Shown here one piece after another: positions 21,293 through 30,887 of a DNA stretch of 55,383 nt (positions within the stretch are counted from its first letter, which is position 1; each line of letters opens with the position of its first letter). This DNA is from a virus. Under the pieces are notes generated by a model that worked only from the letters and a program-made list of their open reading frames with translations, was not told the DNA's origin and made no database searches. The position numbers were made by a program, and so were the translations under genes. Location of the stretch: the IMG/VR virus record IMGVR_UViG_3300042923_000371, positions 1 to 55,383 of that record. One strand, written 5' to 3'.

Positions 21293-23335
21293 ATGCAATA
21301 CAGCCAAATGTTTAATGATGTTTATTCCAAAGTAACTACTCCGACAGGCTTTGCAGAAGGTTTAGCTTTTAAACACTATAACGAAAGAAAAGAACAAAGA
21401 AAATTCAAGCGTAAACTAATAAATGACAATGAAAAGATAGCATATATCAAACAAGAATACGAAAGACGAAGATTAGAACGTTTGTATTTTGAGTTGAAAT
21501 GGCAGCTTAATATGGCATTTATCGAAGGCGAACAGTATCAATATATCTCTAATGTTACTAACGACCTAGTTGAATTTCCTAAGTTGCTAAAAGCACAGGA
21601 AAGAGAAGCATATAACCATATATTGCCGATATGGACTACAAGACTTGCTAAGTTATCAAGACTTAATTTAGTCTTTAAAGCAAGACCAGCAACCAACGAT
21701 ACTGATGACGTGCATAATGCTTATATCACTACAAGGCTATTAGAGAATTGGAATACAAACAATGAGTTAAACGAAGCACAGAATAACGCTAATGCATGGA
21801 TGGAAACAACAGGCACAGCAATATGGAAAACAATATGGAATCCTAGTAAGGGTAAAAAGCTAGGAATGTCACAAGACGGTACATATATCAAAGAAGGTGA
21901 CGTTGAAAATGTTATATGTTCACCATTCGAGATATTCCCTGATTCAAGCTATAACAGTGATGTTAAGTTCTGCAAGAACATTATTCATGCTAGAGCAGTA
22001 GACATTGATTACGTTTATGACAATTTTGATGTTGATTTACCGGGAGAAAAGCTTAATGTATTTGCTAGTGGAATGAACCTAATGCATAACATGAGTAATC
22101 AACTTAAAGGTAATGACACTAAGAAAAAAGATGATGTTATTTTACTGTATGAGTTTTACGAAGTACCGACAAAGGACTATCCTAACGGAAGATTGATTAT
22201 TTGCTGTGACAATTACGATAAGCTGTTATACGAAGGTGAATTGCCATATATAAACGCAGAATACAACAACAGGGAATTACCTTTCAGACTTCAACGTTCA
22301 ATTATTCGACCTGGATATTTTTGGGGAAAGACAGTAATTGACAGCTTGATACCTGTTCAGCGTAGATATAACGCAATTAAAAATCGTATGACAGAGTATT
22401 TAAAGACCGTTGCAGTAGGTATAACAGTAGTTGACGAAGCAACAGCAGAGAAAAACAACCTTGAAACCGAAGAAATTGCACCTGGTGACATGATTATATA
22501 TAACCCAAGTGAAGGAACGCAAGTTCCAACATTCATGCAGACACCACCATTGCCGAATGAGTTCTTTAACCAAGAGAACGCAGATATGGCTAACTTTACT
22601 AAAATGAGTGGTACAAGTGAAATATCAAGGGATAGTTCAGCACCAAGCGGAATTGAAAGCGGTAAAGCACTTACCATACTAAACGAGCAAGACGAAACAA
22701 GACTATCATTAACAGCAAGGCAAATACAAGATTGTATGTTAGCAGTAGCAAAACAGACCATGTATTTGTACAAGCAATTTGCTAGCAATGAAAGAGTTTT
22801 GAGAATAGTTGGTAAAGGTGATGCAGTAAAAACAGAAAGTTGGGATAAGAACACTCTAACAGCAGAGGACATTATCATTGAAGGTGTTGCAAGAATAGGC
22901 GAAACCTTAACACAAAAACGTAACATGATAATTGAATTATTAGGATTGGGATTGTTTAGAGATTCTAACGGAATGATAGACGATTCAGCTATTCTTGAAA
23001 AATTAGAGTTTGGCGATACAGACGTAGGACTTGACAACAAGAGATTAGAGAAAATCAAGTCTAACGAACAGAATATCAAAATGAGTACAGGACAGCCACA
23101 AAGAGTTGATTTCTTTGAGTTGCACCCAGTAGCAGTAGATACACATACAGAATATATGTTATCGGCTGAATATGAACAATTGCCAGACGAAATTAAAATG
23201 ATATTCCAACAACATTTAGTAGAACATTTAAATTTTATTCAACAGCAAGCAATGCAACAGCAAGCACAACAAATGCAAGCACAACAGCCAAAAGGCAGAA
23301 AACAAGTAGATATAAACGAAGGGAGTAATATTTAG
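21293..23335 (+). CDS. Portal protein
   Basis: A 680-residue dodecamer-forming protein at the unique head vertex through which DNA enters and leaves. The order and size (before scaffold and capsid), the long helical N-terminus, the central VQRRYNAIKNRMTEYLKTV helix region and SSAPSGIESGKALTILNEQDE are typical of podovirus-type portals. The C-terminus is rich in Gln (QQQAMQQQAQQMQAQQ), probably disordered. A GTG-coupled small gene overlaps its stop. Confidence 0.85.
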   Translation: MQYSQMFNDVYSKVTTPTGFAEGLAFKHYNERKEQRKFKRKLINDNEKIAYIKQEYERRRLERLYFELKWQLNMAFIEGEQYQYISNVTNDLVEFPKLLKAQEREAYNHILPIWTTRLAKLSRLNLVFKARPATNDTDDVHNAYITTRLLENWNTNNELNEAQNNANAWMETTGTAIWKTIWNPSKGKKLGMSQDGTYIKEGDVENVICSPFEIFPDSSYNSDVKFCKNIIHARAVDIDYVYDNFDVDLPGEKLNVFASGMNLMHNMSNQLKGNDTKKKDDVILLYEFYEVPTKDYPNGRLIICCDNYDKLLYEGELPYINAEYNNRELPFRLQRSIIRPGYFWGKTVIDSLIPVQRRYNAIKNRMTEYLKTVAVGITVVDEATAEKNNLETEEIAPGDMIIYNPSEGTQVPTFMQTPPLPNEFFNQENADMANFTKMSGTSEISRDSSAPSGIESGKALTILNEQDETRLSLTARQIQDCMLAVAKQTMYLYKQFASNERVLRIVGKGDAVKTESWDKNTLTAEDIIIEGVARIGETLTQKRNMIIELLGLGLFRDSNGMIDDSAILEKLEFGDTDVGLDNKRLEKIKSNEQNIKMSTGQPQRVDFFELHPVAVDTHTEYMLSAEYEQLPDEIKMIFQQHLVEHLNFIQQQAMQQQAQQMQAQQPKGRKQVDINEGSNI

Positions 23336-23625
23336 TGAAATATAGAAAAAAACCAGTAGTAATCGAAGCAGTACAATGGAACGGCAATGACCATAGAGAA
23401 ATGTATAATTTTCTTACTGGTGACGTAGATGGATACATACAACCAAGTGGTAGCAATTTCTACATTGACCATAATAAAGTTAAAGGTGGGTTAATTATAA
23501 AAACTTTAGAAGGTGAGCATATAGCAAGCATAGGAGATTACATTATAAAAGGTGTAAACGGAGAGTTTTATCCATGTAAGCCTGACATATTCGAGAAAAC
23601 ATATGAAATAGCGGAAGGAGAGTAA
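23335..23625 (+). CDS. PGDYG-domain-like small phage protein
   Basis: A 96-residue protein from a GTG that overlaps the portal stop (TAGTG). The sequence KYRKKPVVIEAVQWNG, LEGEHIASIGDYIIKGV and GEFYPCKPDIFEKTYE is the well-known small phage protein with a G-DYIIKG core. It is found in many Firmicutes phages; function not established. Confidence 0.8.
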   Translation: MKYRKKPVVIEAVQWNGNDHREMYNFLTGDVDGYIQPSGSNFYIDHNKVKGGLIIKTLEGEHIASIGDYIIKGVNGEFYPCKPDIFEKTYEIAEGE

Positions 23626-23631
23626 TATATA

Positions 23632-24426
23632 ATGAGTAAATTTTTACAAGGACTAAAATTGCAGTTGTTTGCAGACGGTGGAGGAGAGCCAACACCTCAA
23701 CCAACACCAACACCACAACCGCAAGCACAGCCAATACAACAGCAACCACAGGTTGATATAAATGAATTAGTATCTAATATATCGAATAGGATAAATGATA
23801 CGTTAAATCAAAGATTATCACCTATTGAACAAAGAATGAATCAGCCGACAGCAGAACAGCTAGAAGCACAGAATGAACAAATAAGACAACAGTTTGAAAG
23901 CAATCCTTTAGAGTTTGTTAAGAGTATTCAGCAACAAGCCAAGGAACAGGCTTTAAACGAATTTAAAACACAGTATGACCCTATGATTAAGCAAACACAG
24001 ATGTTAAACAGTAAACTAACATGGCAAGACCAGATAAGGCAGTTTACATCGTCTAACCCAGAAGCTGCGAAGAGTATGCCACAGATTACAGAAACACTAA
24101 GAAACAATCCTGAATTATTAGGAACAAAAGACCCTTTAGGAAATGCTTATAAATTAGCAATAGCAAATAACCTAATGGGAAACGGTGATGTTGTACAAGG
24201 TGTTTTAGGTAATGAGGAATACAGACAACAGATAATGCAAAACCCAGAATTAAAGCAAGCAATAATTAATGAGTATCAGCAAGGTTTAAATAGCGGTCAG
24301 CAAGGTTTACCGCCAATAATGGGTAACACACAAGGCGGAAGTATTCCTGCAAGTGGCGGAGAGTTACCAAAGAATTTAAAAGAAGCTAGAATGGCAGCAA
24401 TGCGAAGATTTCAACAACAACAATAA
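23632..24426 (+). CDS. Scaffold protein
   Basis: A 264-residue, helix-rich, Gln/Pro-rich protein just before the capsid gene. It opens MSKFLQGLKLQLFADGGGE, the usual LQLFA start of phage scaffolds, followed by a PTPQP linker and a charged helical body (SPIEQRMNQPTAEQ). It would organise capsid assembly and leave the head before packaging. Ends with a basic helix typical for capsid contact. Confidence 0.85.
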   Translation: MSKFLQGLKLQLFADGGGEPTPQPTPTPQPQAQPIQQQPQVDINELVSNISNRINDTLNQRLSPIEQRMNQPTAEQLEAQNEQIRQQFESNPLEFVKSIQQQAKEQALNEFKTQYDPMIKQTQMLNSKLTWQDQIRQFTSSNPEAAKSMPQITETLRNNPELLGTKDPLGNAYKLAIANNLMGNGDVVQGVLGNEEYRQQIMQNPELKQAIINEYQQGLNSGQQGLPPIMGNTQGGSIPASGGELPKNLKEARMAAMRRFQQQQ

Positions 24427-24438
24427 GTCATAGTTATC

Positions 24439-24461
24439 AACACCTAAAGGGTGTTTTTTTA
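24439..24461 (+). terminator. Intrinsic terminator or attenuator before the capsid gene
   Basis: AACACC/GGTGTT with a short loop and seven T residues. The 90 bases up to the capsid gene contain TTGTC/GACAA repeats but no clear promoter. It may tune scaffold to capsid ratios. Confidence 0.8.
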
Positions 24462-24554
24462 TTGTCTTTTGTTAATAGACAATGTAAACAGAACAGGCTT
24501 AACTCACCAACGAGTAAACTAAAAAAATTATAAAACATAAAGGAGAAAAAGAAC

Positions 24555-25730
24555 ATGGCAGTAACATTAGCATACTTAAACGAGGTTTTACAGAAAGATT
24601 ATTTACCGGGATTTAAAGCACAACTTAACGAGGAGTTATCATATTTCTACAAACTAATGGAAAAGAACACTGACCCTGCATTGGGAGCAGATTCAACTTT
24701 CTTAGTAACTTTTGGTAGAAATGGCGGAATTGGTAACAGAGCAGAGGATGGAAACGTGCCTGATGCTAAGTCAGCAGGAAGAAAGCAAATCAGCGTATCA
24801 CCTAAAAACTTTTACGCTAGAATTGCACTTTCTGACAGATTAATAAAATCAGGCAAGACAGGTGCAGCATTTGTAAACGCACTTGACCTTGAAATGGAAG
24901 AATGCTTTAGAGATTCTAAAGATTCTTTGAACAGACAGTTGTTTGGTGATGGTACAGGAACATTGACAACAGTTAAAACAGCAGTTGCAGTTGCTGACGA
25001 TGAAGTTGTTGTAAACAATGCTAAATTCCTATATCCGAACATGGTAGTTGACGTTATCGCAATAGCTGACGGTACAGTAACAAAATCAGGCTTAGTTATT
25101 AAGAACGTTGACAAAACAACAGGAACAGTTACTTTCACAGCTACTACAACAGCAGCAGAAGGCGACAGAATTGTTACAAGTGGTTCTTACAACCTAGAAA
25201 TTACAGGTTTGAAGAAGATAATGACAGTTGACAACACTATTTACGGTGTTGACAGAAGTGCTAATAAATGGTTTAACCCTGGAACATTAACAGCATCTTC
25301 AACAGTATTACTTGATGATGACTTAATGGAAAAGGCTATTCAGACCGTTGACCTTGAAAGTGGAAAACAACCTGAAATTATCCTAGCTGGATATTTAGCA
25401 CAAAGAGTATTAAAGAACTATCTTGCACAGTACCAAAGATACACAACTATTGATACAAGATACGATGCTGGACATTCAACAATGTCTTATGACGGTATTC
25501 CGGTTGAAAGAGATAAATACCAAGATGACGATGTTATGGACTTCTTGAACATTCAAGACACATTCACAATGTTGTCAATCGGTGAGTTATTCGATTGGAT
25601 GGACTTAGACGGTGCAGTATTAAAGGCAGTAAGCGGAAAAGCACAGTATGAAGCTATTTTAACATCATACGCAGAAGTAATGTGTAAACAACCTAACGCT
25701 AACGTTAGAATTAGCGGAATAGAAGCATAG
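24555..25730 (+). CDS. Major capsid protein
   Basis: A 391-residue HK97-fold-type head protein, in the standard place after scaffold. Features are the N-terminal helix VTLAYLNEVLQKDYLPGFKAQL, the central EDGNVPDAKSAGRKQ loop, an inserted beta-rich domain (about 135-215) and the conserved end region VMCKQPNANVRISGI. It has the best ribosome site of the late genes (AAAGGAG) and codon use suited to high expression. Residue 141-210 insert resembles small Ig-like insertion domains. Confidence 0.88.
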   Translation: MAVTLAYLNEVLQKDYLPGFKAQLNEELSYFYKLMEKNTDPALGADSTFLVTFGRNGGIGNRAEDGNVPDAKSAGRKQISVSPKNFYARIALSDRLIKSGKTGAAFVNALDLEMEECFRDSKDSLNRQLFGDGTGTLTTVKTAVAVADDEVVVNNAKFLYPNMVVDVIAIADGTVTKSGLVIKNVDKTTGTVTFTATTTAAEGDRIVTSGSYNLEITGLKKIMTVDNTIYGVDRSANKWFNPGTLTASSTVLLDDDLMEKAIQTVDLESGKQPEIILAGYLAQRVLKNYLAQYQRYTTIDTRYDAGHSTMSYDGIPVERDKYQDDDVMDFLNIQDTFTMLSIGELFDWMDLDGAVLKAVSGKAQYEAILTSYAEVMCKQPNANVRISGIEA

Positions 25731-25744
25731 TAGGAGAGGACTAA

Positions 25745-26152
25745 ATGAGGAAAGAATTATTAATCAGTCGCTTTCAAAAGTTAGGATATAAACTCATAAC
25801 GAGCGATTCTTACAATATTGCTAAACGAATTGAAAAGTATGATAGTGATTTGGTTCTTTTCTTCAATCCTGCAAGAAAAAGGTATGAGATTCATTCTTGT
25901 ACCTTTTTTCCTTCTAGTAGACCTACATACGTTTGTGGAAGTCCTTATTTAGATGCTGAACTTATACTTTACATGAAGAGAGCAGACAACAGGACAGAGT
26001 TTGGCTTTAGGGAAAAAATGGACTTGCTGGATAGAGAAGAACGACAAAGAGAGATAGAGAAGAGCAAGAAAGAACAGGACATACGAGATAATGTAATTTC
26101 TAGTATAAAGAAAGAAGATAAAGGAGTACGACACTTCTATATGGGAGGTTAA
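25745..26152 (+). CDS. Hypothetical protein between capsid and adaptor
   Basis: A 135-residue protein after GGAGAGG. The N-terminal half is strand-rich (KRYEIHSCTFFPSSRPTYVC); the C-terminal half is a charged helix (REKMDLLDREERQREIEKSK). Position after the capsid protein suggests a head completion or minor virion protein, but no family is recognised. Confidence 0.65.
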   Translation: MRKELLISRFQKLGYKLITSDSYNIAKRIEKYDSDLVLFFNPARKRYEIHSCTFFPSSRPTYVCGSPYLDAELILYMKRADNRTEFGFREKMDLLDREERQREIEKSKKEQDIRDNVISSIKKEDKGVRHFYMGG

Positions 26153-26156
26153 ATGT

Positions 26157-26702
26157 ATGACCGTACAAGAAATTTATGATTACGCTTTACTATTAAGCGG
26201 TTTTGATGAAATACCAACCGATTATGTTTACTTATATATCAATGAATGTATGAACGACTTAGCTGAAAGATTTGATTCAGCAGGGAAAAAAGAAACAACT
26301 TATCTATACGGTATAGATGAAGATTGGACGGACCTACCAAGTGGGTGTTTAGCAGTTAAAAGAGTGTTTAAAGACAATACACCATATAGTGAGTTTGTTG
26401 TCGAGAACGGACAGATTAAATTTGACGAATCAGGCGAATACAAAGCAGAAATTTTAACATCACCTAGTAGAGTAACAGCATTAACAAACACACCTGAAAT
26501 TAATCAATTATTTCATGATGCTATTGCGTATTATGTTGCTTACAAAGAATCAACAAGAATATTTATGCACGAAGATTTGACACAGGGAAACAACAAAATA
26601 TTACTATTTACAGAGTATAACCGTAGAGCAGAACAAGCCAATAACAAGATTAGAGGAATGAAACGGTCAAGAAGTAGAATGAGATATCCAGACTTCATGT
26701 AA
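26157..26702 (+). CDS. Head-tail adaptor protein
   Basis: A 181-residue protein with GGGAGG before its ATG. A helical start (TVQEIYDYALLLSGFDEIP), a beta-rich centre (GQIKFDESGEYKAEILTSP) and a final basic helix (RMKRSRSRMR-like) match the gp4/Gp6-type adaptors that bind beneath the portal of short-tailed phages. Assignment relies on pattern and position. Confidence 0.7.
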   Translation: MTVQEIYDYALLLSGFDEIPTDYVYLYINECMNDLAERFDSAGKKETTYLYGIDEDWTDLPSGCLAVKRVFKDNTPYSEFVVENGQIKFDESGEYKAEILTSPSRVTALTNTPEINQLFHDAIAYYVAYKESTRIFMHEDLTQGNNKILLFTEYNRRAEQANNKIRGMKRSRSRMRYPDFM

Positions 26703-26715
26703 GGAAGTGTTAATA

Positions 26716-28746
26716 ATGAATTATAAAGGTTATTTTGATTTTAGCGGTGGATATAATGATACTACCGTTCAAGATATATTAAAAGACAATGAATTGTCAA
26801 CTTGTGAGAATGTCAATATTTCTCCAAGAGGTGAACTGTTACTAAGAGACGGAACATCTAAAATAAACGACACTTCTAAGAATGCAGAGATAACAAGACG
26901 TTTTGAGTATTTAATTAGAGATACATCTATTGTATTAGAAGTTTACAATAAAAAACTTTACCGTGTAGGAAGTCCTGATGTTTTAATACAGACATTAATT
27001 TCAGACAAGCCATATTTCCTACAACAACAAGACGTTATTTATGTTACAGACGGTCAAGAAGTGTATGAGATAGGACAGAAAGACTACTTTTCAAATGTAG
27101 GAACAGTAGACGTAAAGAAAGACAATATAATTCAAGTAGTAGATGATTTTTCCGTTACAACAGTAGCTGGAAACTTCTACAAAGCAAAATCAGACTTAGG
27201 AAGTATTGACCTTAATCTAGCCACATATACAGACACTACAAAGTGGGATAACGTAACAGATATACGATATGCAACATCTAATATTATAAGACCTTTAAAG
27301 TCTTATGTAGCAGGCAAGAAAGAGAAAACAGAAATATCTATCTTTGGAACAGTGACAGAAGCAGGATATATCACTATAACATTAAATTCAGTTGAACATG
27401 ATATAACATTATTAAAAGACAAAACAGCTAGAGAAGTAGCGACACAGATAGCAGGCATGACTATTGAAGGCTATACAGTAACAGCTAAACAAAACGTAGT
27501 AACCTTTGAAGCTAACGACATAGGTTATAAGGAAAATTGTTTAGTAGAGTCATACAACACAGGATTGTCATTAGTAGCCAATGTTGATGTAAATGGTGAA
27601 GATGACGACAACATACTAACGGAAGTAAAGAAATGTACTAAATTTATTCATCATACTAAAAGTGGAAGATACGTTGCGACAGGAAACCCTAACAAACCAT
27701 ATGCTATATATTTTAGTGAAGCATTACAATTAAATTACTTTAAAAAGTTCAACATATTAAGTCCAACATCATCAGAGGGTAGTGCAGTATGCTTAGTCAA
27801 TATGCTTGACAGTGTATTAGTAGGGTATAGACACGCATGGTTTGAATACACAGGAATAGACCCTGCGACAGATGGTGTTTGGAGAAGATTGGCTATTCCT
27901 TTTGGTTGTGCTGCCGAGTATTCAGTTCAAGTATTAGATTTCTATAATTTCGTTTACTTAGCTGATAACGGACTGTATCAAGTATCGGCAAACATATTAA
28001 ACCAATACGGTGTTGTAATGCAGAACAATACAGCAGTTAAAAATATAAGTGACGATAAAATAGAAAACACGATTAAATCAATTATTGATAAAACTAAATG
28101 TGTATCAGTATATCATAATGGAATCTATTATCTAGCCTATAATGACGTTATAGGAACAAATAATAAGATTCTTTTATATTATTCAGATAAAAAAGCTTTC
28201 ACTTTGTATAGTGGAATACAAGCCAATGATTTCCTTTATAGGAAAAATGGAGACTTGGAAATAGCAAGTAAAAATTATTCTTTGAAATTTATAAACACAA
28301 AGCACGCAGATGTTGATATTAACACAGGCGGAGAAAAAAGAATTGAAATAGAAATTAAAACATCAAACTTAGCTTTAAATAATTTTGTATCAGAGAAATT
28401 TATTGATAAGTTGTTTGTACAAGCTAACATAAGTTCTGAATCATTATTAGAACATTTAAGAGCATTAATAAGAATCGACTATGAATCTACTAACATAATT
28501 GACACTAACTTTCAAGAGTTACAAAGTGGTTTTGTTTGGGGCAATCCTTGGGGTACACCATGGGCAAATCATACTACAACAATGCAATCGACTTTCATTA
28601 GAAAGAAAGGTAACAGAATAGCATTGTCTTTCACAAACAAAGGTTTAACGGATATAGGTTCTAATATAATATTTTACGGTTTCGTAATATCCTACAAGGA
28701 ACTTACACCGCATCAACCTATATCTAATTTAAGATTTAAGAGGTGA
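26716..28746 (+). CDS. Tail hub / DNA-stabilisation-like protein
   Basis: A 676-residue protein (start ATG at 26716 after AAGGAAG). It opens FDFSGGYNDTTVQDILKDNE, the opening typical of short-tail nozzle or stabilisation proteins that seal the head, and has repeated beta-propeller-like segments (VLEVYNKKLYRVG, TDGQEVYEIG, SVLVGYRHAWFEYTG, VYLADNGLYQVS). In P22-like viruses the equivalent protein plugs the portal. Supports a podovirus architecture. Confidence 0.75.
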   Translation: MNYKGYFDFSGGYNDTTVQDILKDNELSTCENVNISPRGELLLRDGTSKINDTSKNAEITRRFEYLIRDTSIVLEVYNKKLYRVGSPDVLIQTLISDKPYFLQQQDVIYVTDGQEVYEIGQKDYFSNVGTVDVKKDNIIQVVDDFSVTTVAGNFYKAKSDLGSIDLNLATYTDTTKWDNVTDIRYATSNIIRPLKSYVAGKKEKTEISIFGTVTEAGYITITLNSVEHDITLLKDKTAREVATQIAGMTIEGYTVTAKQNVVTFEANDIGYKENCLVESYNTGLSLVANVDVNGEDDDNILTEVKKCTKFIHHTKSGRYVATGNPNKPYAIYFSEALQLNYFKKFNILSPTSSEGSAVCLVNMLDSVLVGYRHAWFEYTGIDPATDGVWRRLAIPFGCAAEYSVQVLDFYNFVYLADNGLYQVSANILNQYGVVMQNNTAVKNISDDKIENTIKSIIDKTKCVSVYHNGIYYLAYNDVIGTNNKILLYYSDKKAFTLYSGIQANDFLYRKNGDLEIASKNYSLKFINTKHADVDINTGGEKRIEIEIKTSNLALNNFVSEKFIDKLFVQANISSESLLEHLRALIRIDYESTNIIDTNFQELQSGFVWGNPWGTPWANHTTTMQSTFIRKKGNRIALSFTNKGLTDIGSNIIFYGFVISYKELTPHQPISNLRFKR

Positions 28747-28750
28747 TAAT

Positions 28751-29437
28751 ATGGCGATACAACAAGAAAGAATATTTAATGCTGATGTAGGACAAGATAG
28801 CGTAGGTAATGCGGGACCTGATGCATTAGAGCAAGATTTAGACAACCTTTATGGAAACAAAGCATGGAAAGATGAAGTGTTAACATTAACAAATACTACA
28901 GCATTTACACCTACACTTGACTATCACCCAATGACTAAAAAGTTTATGGAAACTTATGCAACAGAAAACTTTATGGAAAAGATTACTTATGATTCTACAG
29001 GTAACGGTGTAGTTGATGATGCTGAAAAGGTAAACGGACATACCGTTGAATCAGATGTACCTTTAGATGCTGTATTTACAGATACAGTATATACACACCC
29101 GTCAACTCATGATGCAAGTATGATAGTGCAAACTATAAATGCACAAACAGGAACAACTTATACAGTAGTCGGAACAGATGCAGGAAAAATTGTAACGCTT
29201 AATAATGCAGATGCTATAACAGTAACATTACCTCAAGATTTAGATTTAGCTTTTAGTATTGGCAAGAAAATTGACTTTATAGTCTTAGGTTTAGGCATGG
29301 CAACTTTTCAAGCCGGAACAGGAGCAACATTAAGAACACTATCAACAGCAGTTACAAAAGGACAATACGCATTCGTAACAGCTATCAAAATTGCAAGTAA
29401 TACATGGTTAATAAAAGGTGATTTAAACACTATTTAA
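28751..29437 (+). CDS. Tail fibre-like structural protein
   Basis: A 228-residue protein with AGGTGATAAT before its ATG. Residues around 95-120 contain VNGHTVESDVPLDAVFTDTVYTHPST, a hallmark of tailspike and fibre proteins, followed by a beta-rich C-terminal region (IVTLNNADAITVTLPQDL) of a small virion-fibre or adhesin fold. It probably attaches to the tail hub encoded just before. Confidence 0.75.
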   Translation: MAIQQERIFNADVGQDSVGNAGPDALEQDLDNLYGNKAWKDEVLTLTNTTAFTPTLDYHPMTKKFMETYATENFMEKITYDSTGNGVVDDAEKVNGHTVESDVPLDAVFTDTVYTHPSTHDASMIVQTINAQTGTTYTVVGTDAGKIVTLNNADAITVTLPQDLDLAFSIGKKIDFIVLGLGMATFQAGTGATLRTLSTAVTKGQYAFVTAIKIASNTWLIKGDLNTI

Positions 29438-29454
29438 AGTGAAGGAGTGATATT

Positions 29455-30876
29455 ATGGCATTAGGAAGTTTATTAGGTGCAATAGGAAGTGGACTTGCAA
29501 AAGCAGCTTCTAATTACGCAAACGAAAAGAAAAAGAACAATACAACATCATCAAATTCAGCTAGCAATAACACAACAAAAACAACTACAACACCAACTAC
29601 AACACCAACTAACGCAACAAACGAACACGCAAGTTATATCAATCAGAATTATCAAGGTGGCTTAGGTGCTTACACAAAGCTACAACAAGACAGGTATAAT
29701 CAAGCGTTACAAAACAATGATGTTGATTTATTAAACAGATTAAATGCCGATTCTCAAAAGGTAGGCTATAACTTAACAAATCAAAATGTTGCACCACAGT
29801 TCAATGCACAACCTTATATAGACCAAATTAACGCATTAATGAATGAGAACTATCAAAATCAATTATCACAGATACCCATGCCGGATTATTCTATGTATGA
29901 AAAAAACATGAATAATTTTCAAGACGATATGGCATCTCTGCTAGGCACTTTAGAGAATTATCAAGGTGCAGATTCTATGAGTATGGACGAAAGCATGGCA
30001 AGAGCATATTCACAGCTAAACGGAATCTACAATGCTAATCTTGATAAGACTTTAGAGAACTACAACAAGAACGCAGTATCAAGGGGAATGTTTGGACAAC
30101 TTCCTGTTGAAGCTTTAAAACAAAATGCAATAAGCGAAACTGAATTAAATAAGTCTAAGGCTACAAATGACTTAGCAACAAATTTATTCGGTCAAGATTA
30201 TAATATGGCTAGACAGAAAGATGCTGATTTTTACAAGAATATTAATCAGCAAGCAGGGCTATTAACTAATCTGTATAACACAGAAGCCGACCAATATCAA
30301 AATGCTATCAATGAATATATGAATACTGTCAACATGGCAAACATGAAAGATGATAGTTATTATAACGATATTGCTCGACAATTAGACTTAATCAATAGCC
30401 AATATGGAGCATCGCAAGACCAATATAACAATGCTTTAAAATCTTTTTCAACTAACTATGATATTCAATCAAACGATAAAAATCAGCAGTACGAACAAGC
30501 GTTAAATAAGTTTAACATGGGATATGCCGACCAAAGTGTAGCTGACATATTAGGTGTTCCTTTAGGACAGCTACAGCAAATCATAGCTAATTCTATGAAA
30601 AGCAAAAAACCAGTGGACAATAAGCCTAAACTTGATGTTCAAGAATTAACAACATCAGCTAGATTATTAGCAAATCAAATGTACCCTGACGGTCAATATA
30701 CACAAGACCAATATCAAGAAATATATGATTACTTGTATGGCTTGTGGACAGACCCACAGGGTAGCACTATCAATAGAGAAATTGAAGATGAAGTAACAAG
30801 GCGGGCAATGATAGAAGATATGCAGTCGGGCAATTTACCTGGACTAGGTGGCAGTATATTTGACTTAGTAAGATAG
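29455..30876 (+). CDS. Internal virion / tail-tip protein, Asn-Gln rich
   Basis: A 473-residue protein that starts with a glycine-alanine rich helix (LGSLLGAIGSGLAKAASNYA) and a Thr-rich linker, then long amphipathic helices rich in N, Q, Y and M (NINQQAGLLTNLYNTEADQY). Such composition and position just before a giant protein are typical of internal proteins ejected with the DNA by short-tailed phages. The amphipathic N-terminus could insert in membranes. Function by analogy. Confidence 0.65.
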   Translation: MALGSLLGAIGSGLAKAASNYANEKKKNNTTSSNSASNNTTKTTTTPTTTPTNATNEHASYINQNYQGGLGAYTKLQQDRYNQALQNNDVDLLNRLNADSQKVGYNLTNQNVAPQFNAQPYIDQINALMNENYQNQLSQIPMPDYSMYEKNMNNFQDDMASLLGTLENYQGADSMSMDESMARAYSQLNGIYNANLDKTLENYNKNAVSRGMFGQLPVEALKQNAISETELNKSKATNDLATNLFGQDYNMARQKDADFYKNINQQAGLLTNLYNTEADQYQNAINEYMNTVNMANMKDDSYYNDIARQLDLINSQYGASQDQYNNALKSFSTNYDIQSNDKNQQYEQALNKFNMGYADQSVADILGVPLGQLQQIIANSMKSKKPVDNKPKLDVQELTTSARLLANQMYPDGQYTQDQYQEIYDYLYGLWTDPQGSTINREIEDEVTRRAMIEDMQSGNLPGLGGSIFDLVR

Positions 30877-30887
30877 AGGTGATTTAA

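Noticed and set aside
22357-23079. A 240-codon open frame on the minus strand
   Set aside because: It lies wholly inside the portal gene, has no ribosome site and a composition (Ser/Leu/Ile rich) typical of antisense shadows of AT-rich genes.
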